Source: CAZTVF01 sp964616985
Lineage (GTDB): Bacteria > Planctomycetota > Phycisphaerae > SM23-33
Assembly (NCBI GenBank): GCA_964616985.1
Contig: CAZTVF010000002.1
Coordinates: 29,592-93,591, forward strand
Reading direction: 5' to 3'
DNA length: 64,000 bases
Positions 46,644 to 54,113 of this stretch are shown piece by piece; within the stretch, counting starts at the first letter, position 1, and each line of letters starts with the position of its first letter. The translations under genes were made by a program, and so were the position numbers. A model generated the notes under the pieces. It was not told the origin of the DNA, ran no database searches, and saw only the letters and a program-made list of their open reading frames with translations.

Positions 46644-47668
46644 GTTCGCGGCCTCACGGAGGTGAAGAACTCGCGGAACTGCCTCCAGCGAGGCGGCTTG
46701 TGCATGCATTCGGCAAACCCGCGGCAGCTGGTCCAGCACTGGGCGCAGGGCCGTGCGCGCTGCACACCCAGCAGGCGGTCGCGCAGGCCCGTCACGTCGT
46801 CGGACAGGATGTTGCCCACGGGCTCATCCAGCGTTTCGGTGCAACGGGCGACGTTGCCGTGGTTGTCGATGTTCATCAACAGGCGGCCGGTCTGGCAGTC
46901 GCCGATCCCGCCGACGGCGATCGCCCGGTCGAACTGTTCGATGTAGCTCGTGAGGGTGATGAACTCGGGATACTTCCGTTTGAGCCCCAGCAGGTGCTCC
47001 GTCACGCGGTCACTGGGCAGGCGCGGGCTCTTGGTGCCGCGGTTCCAGGAGTACAGGTTGACCATGTAGGTCACGCCGATCTGGCGGGCCAGTTGAATCA
47101 GCGGTTCGACATCCTGGAGGTTATCGTCCATCAGCACGCTGATCATGTGAACCCGGTTTCGCTTGTCGGGCCGGTTCTTGTGCAGAAGTTCCAGTGCGCG
47201 CACGGCGCGGTCCCACGCGCCCACGCGGCCGCGCTGGGCATCGTGGCGGGCGGGGTCGACATAGTCGACGGACACCGAGATCTCCTGCAGCCCGGCCTTG
47301 AGCAGGTCCTTGGCCTTGGCCTCGTCGACGAACCAGCCGTTGGTGATGAGGATGGGGAAGTGGTTCGCCTGGTTGAGGATTGTGATGATCTCGGGCAGGT
47401 CGTCACGGATCAGCGGCTCGCCCCCGGCCAGCGAAATGATCAACGTGCCCAGGCGGTTGAGCCTCGTGCCGATGACGCGGAAATCGTCCAGCGAGAGCTC
47501 GTCGGTGTTCTGGTAGTCCGGCTTCCAGAAGTCGCAGATCTGGCACTGGAAGTTGCAGCGATACGTGACCTGGAGATTGCAGTGCAGCATCCGCTTGAGC
47601 AGGAGGTTTCGCGCCAGCCGCAGGCAGCGATACTGGTAATGCACTTCCTTTCGCACAGCCGTCAGCAT
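46640..47668 (-). CDS. Radical SAM protein with C-terminal SPASM-like Cys
   Basis: A 342-residue radical SAM enzyme. ATG 47668 is chosen (GGAG 6 nt upstream) and overlaps the end of the previous gene by 7 nt. The longer frame adds 84 low-complexity residues. It begins MLTAVRKEVHYQYRC, then YRCNFQCQICDFW with the cluster Cys at 38, 42 and 45, and IISLAGGEPLIRDDLPEI. The C-terminal part reads GDCQTGRLLMNIDNHGNVARC, then RPCAQCWTSCRGFAECM, Cys spacing like the SPASM/twitch auxiliary cluster domain. The substrate is unknown. SPASM enzymes often act on peptides, but here the neighbours are acyl-chain enzymes. Confidence 0.87.
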   Translation of the reverse strand: MLTAVRKEVHYQYRCLRLARNLLLKRMLHCNLQVTYRCNFQCQICDFWKPDYQNTDELSLDDFRVIGTRLNRLGTLIISLAGGEPLIRDDLPEIITILNQANHFPILITNGWFVDEAKAKDLLKAGLQEISVSVDYVDPARHDAQRGRVGAWDRAVRALELLHKNRPDKRNRVHMISVLMDDNLQDVEPLIQLARQIGVTYMVNLYSWNRGTKSPRLPSDRVTEHLLGLKRKYPEFITLTSYIEQFDRAIAVGGIGDCQTGRLLMNIDNHGNVARCTETLDEPVGNILSDDVTGLRDRLLGVQRARPCAQCWTSCRGFAECMHKPPRWRQFREFFTSVRPRT

Positions 47669-48675
47669 GATCGTCTCCAGTCTTTCAGTTCGCCCAGGGC
47701 CGCCAGCGGATGACGCTGAAGGAGCGACAGGGCCATGTGACAGAAGATGCGGCACTGGCCGCGGCAACCCGGCATCATCGTCCGCTCGATTCGTTCGGGC
47801 GTGAGCAGATCTCGATACCGCCCGGCCGGCGGGATAGCCAACTGCTCCTGCGGCCGCTCCAGGCAGGGCAGGTTGACCGTGCCGTCGGGGCGGATAGTGG
47901 GCATCAACAGCGGATGGCACGCGTAGTCGCTCCCGTCGCGGATGCCCCGCAGGTACCGGCCGATGCCGAGCACCGCGGCCCCGGCCACCTTGGCGGCAAT
48001 CGCCTCATCGACGAGCGATCGAAACTCCTCGTTGTCCCGCAGGGCCGGATGCACTGCCGTGCCGACGATTTGCGGCGACAGTTGAAACCCCAGCTTGTGT
48101 CGCACCGCCAGGCGAAGCACGTCGCGGACATCCGACAGGTTGTCCGGCATGGCCACGGCCGACAGCGCGATCTGCGCGGAATAGTGCGATCGGTTTTCGA
48201 TGACCCAGGCAAGCGAGGCGAGAGTATCCGCCGCGGCGGCAGCATCGCCGCCGATGAGGGCGGCCAGGCGGTCGGGGTCCAGAGAATCGATGCTGAGCAC
48301 AAGCACGTCCGAAAGCCGCATGAGCTGGGGCCTTTGGGGTAGGTGCGGGCCCTTGGTGTTCAGCACCGTGCGGAAGCCGACGCCACGGGCACAGGTCAGC
48401 AGATCCTCCAGGTCCGCGCGGAGCAGCGGCTCGCCGCCGGTGAAGTCCAGCGTATCGCCATCGCGCCGCAATATGCGGATGAGGGCCTTCGCCTCCGCCG
48501 TAGTCAATTCCGCGACAGCATCTTCCTTGAACGGCCTGCCGCGGCCGTCGCTGCAGTGCCGGCAAGCCAGAGGGCAGCGGTGCGTGACATAGTAGGAGAA
48601 CAGCAGCGGCCGCGTTGGCGGACGGCCCATCGCGATCGCCGAGAGGTTCCGGACGTAGTTCACCACAAAGCCCAT
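47662..48675 (-). CDS. Radical SAM protein (B)
   Basis: A 337-residue radical SAM enzyme. ATG 48675 shares one base with the TGA of the upstream acyltransferase (TGATG) and has AAGGAGG 10 nt before it. The much longer open frame only reads the acyltransferase gene out of frame. Motifs: THRCPLACRHC (Cys 34, 38, 41), LDFTGGEPLLRADL, then YACHPLLMPTIRPDGTVNLPC and GCRGQCRIFCHM in the C-terminal part, which suggests an auxiliary Fe-S cluster. The N-terminus MGFVVNYVRNLSAIAMGRPP is amphipathic and could touch the membrane. The function within the operon is unknown. Confidence 0.87.
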   Translation of the reverse strand: MGFVVNYVRNLSAIAMGRPPTRPLLFSYYVTHRCPLACRHCSDGRGRPFKEDAVAELTTAEAKALIRILRRDGDTLDFTGGEPLLRADLEDLLTCARGVGFRTVLNTKGPHLPQRPQLMRLSDVLVLSIDSLDPDRLAALIGGDAAAAADTLASLAWVIENRSHYSAQIALSAVAMPDNLSDVRDVLRLAVRHKLGFQLSPQIVGTAVHPALRDNEEFRSLVDEAIAAKVAGAAVLGIGRYLRGIRDGSDYACHPLLMPTIRPDGTVNLPCLERPQEQLAIPPAGRYRDLLTPERIERTMMPGCRGQCRIFCHMALSLLQRHPLAALGELKDWRRSC

Positions 48676-49244
48676 CAGGCCTTGCCCTCCTTGGGCCCAA
48701 GGGGCCTGGCCGGCACGCCGCCCACGGTCGCATGGTCGGCCACGTCGCTCACGACGACGCTGCCCAGGCCGGTGGTGACGCCCTCGCCGACCGTCACGCC
48801 GCATCGCACGATCGACCACGCCCCAACCACGGAGCCCTTGCCGATCTGCACGCGACCCAGGCGAAAAAACCCGGCGGTGTATTCGTGCGTCAGCAGCCGG
48901 CAGCCGATGCCCAGGAAGCAGCCGTCCTGCAGTTCGATGAGTTGCGGGTAGAACGCGTCGATGAACACGCCCGGGGCGATGTAGACGCCCTTGCCGATCC
49001 GCACGCCCATCCGCCGGTACAGCCAAACCTTCGCGTGCGACCACGGCAGGCGGCTGACCAAGTACATGATCGCGAATCGCAGGTTGAACGTCAGGTCGAT
49101 CCAGACCGTGGGGAACAGGATCTTGCACACGCCGTAGTTCTCGTGGCGATGCAGAACGAACGGGCGGGCCCTGTCGCCGGCCCACCAGTCGGCATAGGCC
49201 TGCCGCTCTGTTCTGAGTTGCTGCTGGTCCTGTTCACTCAACAT
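48675..49244 (-). CDS. Hexapeptide-repeat (left-handed beta-helix) acyltransferase
   Basis: A 189-residue LbH acyltransferase. ATG 49244 overlaps the 3' end of the upstream radical SAM gene by 11 nt. The hexapeptide part begins near residue 80: MGVRIGKGVYIAPGVFIDAF, LIELQDGCFLGIGCRLLTHE, then VQIGKGSVVGAWSIVRCGVT and GEGVTTGLGSVVVSDVADHA, ending GGVPARPLG as in the LacA/NodL-type family. The N-terminal 75 residues are helical with FNLRFAIMYLVSRLPW, possibly membrane-associated. It would transfer an acetyl or acyl group to a sugar or lipid head group. In this operon it may decorate the head of the product. Confidence 0.88.
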   Translation of the reverse strand: MLSEQDQQQLRTERQAYADWWAGDRARPFVLHRHENYGVCKILFPTVWIDLTFNLRFAIMYLVSRLPWSHAKVWLYRRMGVRIGKGVYIAPGVFIDAFYPQLIELQDGCFLGIGCRLLTHEYTAGFFRLGRVQIGKGSVVGAWSIVRCGVTVGEGVTTGLGSVVVSDVADHATVGGVPARPLGPKEGKA

Positions 49245-50643
49245 AGAATCGCTCGTCCTGCATGCGGTAGAAGAGGTTGTAGGTGCACGCCGGCACCAGT
49301 CGTCCCGGCTGGCAGGGAACCTGATCGGGGCACATCATGGCGCGGGAACAATCGAAGGTGCCTTCATCCATGTGCGAATGAACGTACACCGTCCGGACGC
49401 ACGACTCGGCCGCCCGGTGCCGCTCGAACACGCCCAGCGTGCGGTCCGCGGGGTACAGTTTCTCCAACACGCTGCGCAGAACCTGCAGGTGCTCGGTGCT
49501 TCCCTTGGCATACAGGTCGTTGATCGCGTCGGTGAAGAATTCCTGCCCGCCCTGCGGCCGCAGCAGGTAGGAATCGCCCAGCAACTCCGTCAGCCGCTCG
49601 CGCGGTCCCAGCCTCGCCAGCGGCAGCATGCCCGACGGCGTCTTGAGGGCATAGCACAGCAGATAGCACAGCGGATGCGCCGAGGGGCGGGTGAGGAAAT
49701 CATCGAATGCCAGTTCGCCATTCGTCTGCTCACAGACGATGCGGGCGGCCTCGTCCACGGGAATGTGGTCGGCGCGGGGAAAGCGCCCTCCGCCCTGGCC
49801 TGTGTAGGTCATGGTCTGCACGGTCAGGCTCCCGATGGCATCGTTCTGTCGCATCAGCGACCACAGGGGGGCGATGGCGGATTCGTTCACGCCGCGCACC
49901 ATCACGTTCAGCAGCGTCATCCGCACGCCGGCCGCCGTGAGGTTGTCGATCGCCTTGAGCTTCGTCGCCACCAGGTCCCGGCCATGAAGCTGAACGCTGA
50001 CTGCGGGGTCGAATGTATTGAACGACAGGATCACGCTGACCCCGCGCTGGGCGAGCTGGCGGCAGAGTTCCTTGTCCTGGGCCAGTCGCAGGCCGTTGGA
50101 GTTCATCGTGATGCGGCCGATCTCGTCGCGGCGGCAGCAGTCGAGGAGATCCAGGATCTGCGGGTGCAGCGTGGGCTCGCCGCCGGTGATGTTGATCAGG
50201 TCCACGCTGCCGGAGGACTCGATGATCCAGTCCACCGTTCGCCGCATCTCGTCGATGGGCATGTGGTGCAGCCGGTCGGCGCGGTTGTAGGTGAAGCAGA
50301 TCGGGCATCGCAACTCGCATGCGTTCGTCACCGAAAGCACGGGCAGTTGGCAGGGCGATGCATGAAACGCGCACGGGCCGCAATCATGCGGACATCCGCG
50401 GGAGGGCTGGCGGCTGTGCGGCAGCGGCGAACGGTCCGGCATCGCCTTGAGCACCGAAGACATGTACCAGTTCGGGTCCGCGGCGATGAGCGCTGGCGCG
50501 TTCTCGCACGTGGGGCAAAGTGCCTGCTGCCACACCTTCCACTGGCGGAAAAACACCCGCGCGGGCACGACCTGGCGGCACGTGCGGCACATGCCCCGCA
50601 CGGTCGTGAAGTACGTATAGTCACGTTCGGTCAGTCGCGCCAT
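49234..50643 (-). CDS. Cys-rich radical SAM enzyme, tetraether-synthase-like (copy 1)
   Basis: A 469-residue radical SAM protein. ATG 50643 has GGGAG 5 nt upstream and starts 2 nt after the hot-dog gene's stop. An in-frame GTG at 50649 is less likely. Order: CRTCRQVVPARVFF and ALCPTC (rubredoxin-like Cys pairs), CPHDCGPCAFHASPC, the radical SAM motif CELRCPICF (109, 113, 116), INITGGEPTLHPQIL, and C-terminal AAESCVRTVYVHSHMDEGTF, then MMCPDQVPCQPGRLVPAC. The layout parallels 45270-46643 and the tetraether lipid synthase group, with a radical SAM centre and more than one extra metal site. The RTVYVHSHMDEGTFD and SVFIHAFQDADTFD segments of the two copies align well, so they are paralogues of one family. 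Confidence 0.88.
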   Translation of the reverse strand: MARLTERDYTYFTTVRGMCRTCRQVVPARVFFRQWKVWQQALCPTCENAPALIAADPNWYMSSVLKAMPDRSPLPHSRQPSRGCPHDCGPCAFHASPCQLPVLSVTNACELRCPICFTYNRADRLHHMPIDEMRRTVDWIIESSGSVDLINITGGEPTLHPQILDLLDCCRRDEIGRITMNSNGLRLAQDKELCRQLAQRGVSVILSFNTFDPAVSVQLHGRDLVATKLKAIDNLTAAGVRMTLLNVMVRGVNESAIAPLWSLMRQNDAIGSLTVQTMTYTGQGGGRFPRADHIPVDEAARIVCEQTNGELAFDDFLTRPSAHPLCYLLCYALKTPSGMLPLARLGPRERLTELLGDSYLLRPQGGQEFFTDAINDLYAKGSTEHLQVLRSVLEKLYPADRTLGVFERHRAAESCVRTVYVHSHMDEGTFDCSRAMMCPDQVPCQPGRLVPACTYNLFYRMQDERFYVE

Positions 50644-50645
50644 GG

Positions 50646-51107
50646 TCACTCCCGCCCCTGTGCCAGCGGCCGGTGGATCTGCGAGAACAAGACCCTCAGG
50701 TCATCAGGATCGTGGAAGTCCGCCAGGGCCGCCGGAATGGCGAGGCACCCCTTGCCCGTGGCGATCGTTCGCCCCGAGGAGGAGGCTACCCCGTGGAACA
50801 CGACGCCGTCGCTGCGATAACTCGCGACCTGGACATCCATATGAAGGCTTTGCCCGGGCCCCAGCGGCTCGTGAAAACGAACCTCTTCGAATCGGACCAG
50901 CAGGCCCATCTGCGTGAAGTCCGACGACAGGACGATCAGCCAATTGCCCAGTTGGAACAGGGCCTCCATCAACAGGCTTTCGGGCAGCGAAGCCTCGCGG
51001 CCCATCCGGCTGCGCAGGCAGTATTCCTCGAGCGACAGGGCCTTGATGCCCGCGATGCTCCGCTGCATCTGCCAATCGAGGATCCTGTCCACCATGCGGA
51101 ACTTCAT
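50646..51107 (-). CDS. FabZ-like hot-dog protein lacking the catalytic His
   Basis: A 153-residue hot-dog-fold protein. ATG 51107 overlaps the FabG-like stop by one base (TGATG). The long upstream open frame is only a shadow of the reductase gene. It opens MKFRMVDRILDWQMQRSIAG, closely parallel to MRFFLIDRITRWEVGRSAEA of the FabZ-like gene at 55255. Where FabZ has DHFPxxPVMPGV it has CLRSRMGREASLP, so the catalytic His is gone, while the Glu in LLMEALFQ is kept. LLVRFEEVRFHEPLGPGQSL and GKGCLAIPA complete the fold. It may be a structural partner of the active dehydratase, a thioesterase-like protein or a product-binding subunit. Confidence 0.82.
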   Translation of the reverse strand: MKFRMVDRILDWQMQRSIAGIKALSLEEYCLRSRMGREASLPESLLMEALFQLGNWLIVLSSDFTQMGLLVRFEEVRFHEPLGPGQSLHMDVQVASYRSDGVVFHGVASSSGRTIATGKGCLAIPAALADFHDPDDLRVLFSQIHRPLAQGRE

Positions 51108-51841
51108 CAGATGCCCCCGTCGACGAAGATCGACTGCGCGTTGATGTAGCTGCTGCGGCCGCTGGCCAGGAACGCCACCAGTTCGGCGACCTCGGCCGGC
51201 TCGCCCGCGCGAGACAGGCAGCAGAAGTCGTTGTACTTTTCCCGCTGGCGGGGCGGCACGTTCTCGCTGACTCCGCCGCTGAGCATGCCCGGCACGACGG
51301 CGTTGACGCGGATGTTGTACCGCCCCAGCTCGCGGGCAAGCGAAAGCGTGAAGCCCATCACGGCGCTCTTGGCGGTGGCGTAATGAACCGGAACCTCCAG
51401 CACGCGCATGCCCGCCAGCGACCCCAGATTGACGATGTTGCCGCTCTTGCGGCGGATCATGCCGCGCGCGAATGCCTTGGTGGCCAGGAACATGCCTTTG
51501 ACGTTCACGTCCATCACCAGGTCCCAGTCCTTCTCCTCGATCATGGCGAAGGGCATGACCTGCGTGGCGCCGGCGTTGTTGACCAGCACGTCGACGCGGC
51601 CCATGTCCTGCTCGATCGTCTGGGCCAGGGCCTGGCAGGCCGTGGCGTCCAGCACGTCCAGCGGATAGGCGCGAACCGTCCCGCCGGCGTCGAGGCACTG
51701 CTGCTGGAGCGCCTGGGCCCGGTCGGCATGCGAATGGTACGAGAATGCGACGCGGCAATGCTCGCGGACCAGCACGCGCACGATGGCTGAGCCCACGGCC
51801 CCGCTGCCGCCGGTCACAAAGGCAACCTTCCCCTCAAGCAT
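51107..51841 (-). CDS. FabG-like short-chain reductase (3-ketoacyl-ACP reductase)
   Basis: A 244-residue SDR. ATG 51841 has AGGAGG 6 nt upstream and overlaps the ACP gene end by 8 nt. The cofactor loop is VTGGSGAVG (residues 10-17), a TGxxxAxG variant. NNAGA is at 88-92 and the catalytic triad is Ser about 141 (NLGSLAG), Tyr about 154 and Lys about 158 (YATAK). VNAVVPGML and the C-terminus INAQSIFVDGGI are typical of FabG. It would reduce the 3-ketoacyl-ACP made by the ketosynthase, using NAD(P)H. Its position between the ACP and the hot-dog gene supports a role in the operon's own acyl cycle rather than in general fatty acid synthesis. Confidence 0.9.
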   Translation of the reverse strand: MLEGKVAFVTGGSGAVGSAIVRVLVREHCRVAFSYHSHADRAQALQQQCLDAGGTVRAYPLDVLDATACQALAQTIEQDMGRVDVLVNNAGATQVMPFAMIEEKDWDLVMDVNVKGMFLATKAFARGMIRRKSGNIVNLGSLAGMRVLEVPVHYATAKSAVMGFTLSLARELGRYNIRVNAVVPGMLSGGVSENVPPRQREKYNDFCCLSRAGEPAEVAELVAFLASGRSSYINAQSIFVDGGI

Positions 51842-52247
51842 CGACGGCCTCCTGCGGCTTGGCCGCAAGCTTGCGCTGGATGAGATGCACGAACACCGCC
51901 ACGTTGAGGACCGACGGCACCTCGATCTTCTTCATTCCCGGCCGCAGTGTCTCCGGCGGCACCTCGGGCAGGGCCTTGCGCAGCTCCGCCACGGCCAGCG
52001 AGGTCAGGCAGCCGTCGCGCTCATACTCGCCGCTGGGCACCTGCCCGCTCGCCTGGCGTTCAAACTCGTCGGCCTCGATCGTGATGCCGAAGCTCTCCTC
52101 GATCAGGAAGCTCAGGTCGAGCAGGTCGATGGACTCGGCCCCCAGGTCCGCCATCAGGTTGCTCGTCATCGCCACCTGGTGGGCCTTGGCACCCGTGACC
52201 TCGCGGATCAGCGGCAAGAGCTTGTCAAATACCTCGGTCTCAGTCAT
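51834..52247 (-). CDS. Acyl carrier protein with C-terminal extension
   Basis: A 137-residue phosphopantetheine carrier. ATG 52247 has AGGTG about 6 nt upstream; the longer frame adds ten residues. MTETEVFDKLLPLIREVTG leads to the attachment site DLGAESIDLLDLSFLIEE, with the modified Ser at about 39. After the usual helix bundle (to about residue 75) it has a further 60 residues, RDGCLTSLAVAELRKALPEV and then PSVLNVAVFVHLIQRKLA, longer than the 75-85 residues of ordinary ACPs. It would hold the growing chain for the ketosynthase pair, reductase and dehydratase encoded beside it. A phosphopantetheinyl transferase is not present in the window. Confidence 0.9.
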   Translation of the reverse strand: MTETEVFDKLLPLIREVTGAKAHQVAMTSNLMADLGAESIDLLDLSFLIEESFGITIEADEFERQASGQVPSGEYERDGCLTSLAVAELRKALPEVPPETLRPGMKKIEVPSVLNVAVFVHLIQRKLAAKPQEAVDA

Positions 52248-52251
52248 GGAT

Positions 52252-52860
52252 TCACCTGTATTCCACAATGTGCTCAACGGACTTCCTTCGGGGCGGCGGT
52301 GTTGTCTCGGTCGCGTAGCCCACGGCTACAAGGCACGTGGGCTCAAACCCGGCCGGCAGGTCCAGCGACTGCCAGACTTCACCTGCCAGCAGCGGGGCGG
52401 TCATGACGCACGCGCCGAGCCCAAGCACGTGGGCTGCCAGCAGCATGTTCTGCACGGCCATCGCGGTGCTGATCGCCTCGCTGCTGGCGCGTCGCGGGTC
52501 GGCGCCGACCAGGGACTTGCCGATCGCGGGGCTCTTCTTGCTCATGGCCAGGACCACCACGGGGGCGGCCTCGAACACCGTCGCGAAATGCAGAAGCTCC
52601 TGCCCTTGAGCAGCCAGCAGGCCCTGTGTTCCCGCGAGGCTCTCGCCCAGGCCGTGGCGCACCTGCTGGGCCAGCTGGCGAATCTGGGCCGCATCGCGAA
52701 ACACCAGGAACTTCCACCCCTGGCGGTTGTGGTTCGACGGCGCCCACCGGGCCGCCTCGATCAGCTTGTCGAGCATGGCCTGTTCGGGCCGGCGATCCGT
52801 GAACGCCCGCACCGAACGTCGCGAGCGAAGCACCTCGAAGAATGCCTCTTCCTGCGTCAC
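52252..52860 (-). CDS. Nitroreductase-family flavoprotein
   Basis: A 202-residue FMN-dependent nitroreductase-like protein. The start is GTG 52860: GGAGG lies 5 nt upstream and GTGA overlaps the ketosynthase stop. The longer open frame reads that gene out of frame. It begins VTQEEAFFEVLRSRRSVRAF, the FMN-binding 'RRSxRxF' element, then LIEAARWAPSNHNRQGWKFLV and AMAVQNMLLAAHVLGLGACVM, and ends near VAVGYATETTPPPRRK. Members reduce nitro groups, quinones, or act on C=C bonds. Lying between the ketosynthase and the ACP, it could act as an enoyl reductase or oxidase on the acyl chain; that is inference. Confidence 0.9.
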   Translation of the reverse strand: MTQEEAFFEVLRSRRSVRAFTDRRPEQAMLDKLIEAARWAPSNHNRQGWKFLVFRDAAQIRQLAQQVRHGLGESLAGTQGLLAAQGQELLHFATVFEAAPVVVLAMSKKSPAIGKSLVGADPRRASSEAISTAMAVQNMLLAAHVLGLGACVMTAPLLAGEVWQSLDLPAGFEPTCLVAVGYATETTPPPRRKSVEHIVEYR

Positions 52861-54113
52861 GAGCACCTCCCGAAGATCAGCGTGGCGTTCTGCCCGCCGA
52901 AACCGAATGAGTTCGACAACACCGTGCGGCCCTCGAACGGCCGGGCGGTGAGCGGAACATAATCGAGGTCGCACTGGGGATCGCACGCGTGGAGGTTGAT
53001 CGTGGGCGGCACGCGCCGGTGTCGAAGGGTCAGTGCTGCCGCAGCCGCCTCGACCGCGCCGCTGGCGGCAATCATGTGGCCGGTCATCGACTTCACCGCG
53101 TGCACCGGCACGCGGTACGCTCGCGGGCCCAGCACTTCCTTGATGGCCGCCGTCTCGACGGCGTCGTTCTTCACCGTGCCCGTCCCGTGGGCGCTGACGC
53201 AGTCGATCTGCTCCGGCGACAGGTTGGCATCAGCCAAGGCCATGGTCATGCTCTGCACCGCGCCCCTGCCGCTGGGCTCGGGGTCCGATACGCGGAAGCC
53301 GTCCATCGAGCAGCCGTAGCCGAGTACCTCCGCATACGGCGCGACGCCGCGGGCCAGCGCGTCATCGAGACGCTCGAGGACCATGAACGCGGCACCCTCG
53401 CCCAGGACCGTGCCTTTACGCGTGGCATCGAAAGGTCGGCACGCGAGATGCGGCGTGTCATTCTCGGCCGAGAGCACGCGGAGCAGGCCAAACCCGCCCA
53501 GGCCCAGCGGGTTGAGCATGCTATCGATGGCACCGGCCAACGCAACTGTCGCCTCGCCGCGGCGAAGCAGGCGCAGCGCCTCGCCCACCGCCTGGGCGCC
53601 GGCGGCGCACGCGGCACAATTCGTGAACCGCCCGCCGAGGAAGCCGTAGCTTCCGCCAAGGATTTCCGCCGTTGTGTCCAGCGGCGTCTGCAGGAGCTTG
53701 CCCGCCAGCAAGGCCGGAAGCTGCGACGCAATCGCCTGCCCGATGTCGTCGGCCTGCGCAAATGCCGTCAAGTCCTCCAGGCACAGCATCTCCAGCCCGA
53801 CGCCCACGTGCAGCGATGCGTCCTGCAAGGTGGCCTCGGCAAGGCCGCTGTCGCCGATAGCGTCACGGGCGGCCTCCAGGCCGAGCAGCACCTTGCGGTC
53901 GCGGCAGGGCGCCGCCTGCCCGAACGCCTGGATCACAGACGCCGCATCGAAGTCGTTCACCTGCCCACCGATCCGCACGGGGAATTCCGACGCGTCGAAG
54001 TGAGTGATGGGCCCCAGGCCGCAGCGCCCGCCAGAGAGTCCCCGCCAGAAGCCGTCGCGCCCGTTGCCCACGGGGCTCAGCACGCCAATGCCGGTGACGA
54101 CGATCCGGATCAT
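52857..54113 (-). CDS. FabF-like beta-ketoacyl-ACP synthase (active subunit)
   Basis: A 418-residue condensing enzyme. ATG 54113 forms ATGA with the upstream stop and has GGAGG 4 nt before it. MIRIVVTGIGVLSPVGNG is the standard start. The nucleophile Cys lies in CAACAAGAQAVGEAL (about residue 169). The two His and the Lys appear as VSAHGTGT (about 310) and KSMTGH (about 342-347), and the C-terminus has LSNSFGFGGQNATL. All catalytic residues of KAS II are therefore present. It extends acyl-ACP with malonyl-ACP. With the inactive homologue encoded immediately upstream it forms a ketosynthase/chain-length-factor type pair as in type II polyketide and aryl polyene systems. Confidence 0.92.
   Translation of the reverse strand: MIRIVVTGIGVLSPVGNGRDGFWRGLSGGRCGLGPITHFDASEFPVRIGGQVNDFDAASVIQAFGQAAPCRDRKVLLGLEAARDAIGDSGLAEATLQDASLHVGVGLEMLCLEDLTAFAQADDIGQAIASQLPALLAGKLLQTPLDTTAEILGGSYGFLGGRFTNCAACAAGAQAVGEALRLLRRGEATVALAGAIDSMLNPLGLGGFGLLRVLSAENDTPHLACRPFDATRKGTVLGEGAAFMVLERLDDALARGVAPYAEVLGYGCSMDGFRVSDPEPSGRGAVQSMTMALADANLSPEQIDCVSAHGTGTVKNDAVETAAIKEVLGPRAYRVPVHAVKSMTGHMIAASGAVEAAAAALTLRHRRVPPTINLHACDPQCDLDYVPLTARPFEGRTVLSNSFGFGGQNATLIFGRCS

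Noticed and set aside
46640..47668. Radical SAM protein as an anaerobic sulfatase-maturating enzyme for the nearby sulfatases
   Set aside because: It has a SPASM-like end, but it sits inside the lipid operon with overlapping neighbours and lacks the CxxxCxYCY-type motif of anSMEs.
47676..49185. Apparent 507-residue fusion of the radical SAM protein with a long N-terminal part
   Set aside because: The first 170 residues read the hexapeptide acyltransferase gene in another frame. The start at 48675 has AAGGAGG and a TGATG junction. The same applies to the long frames over 50646-51758, 54110-55675 and 55255-56460.
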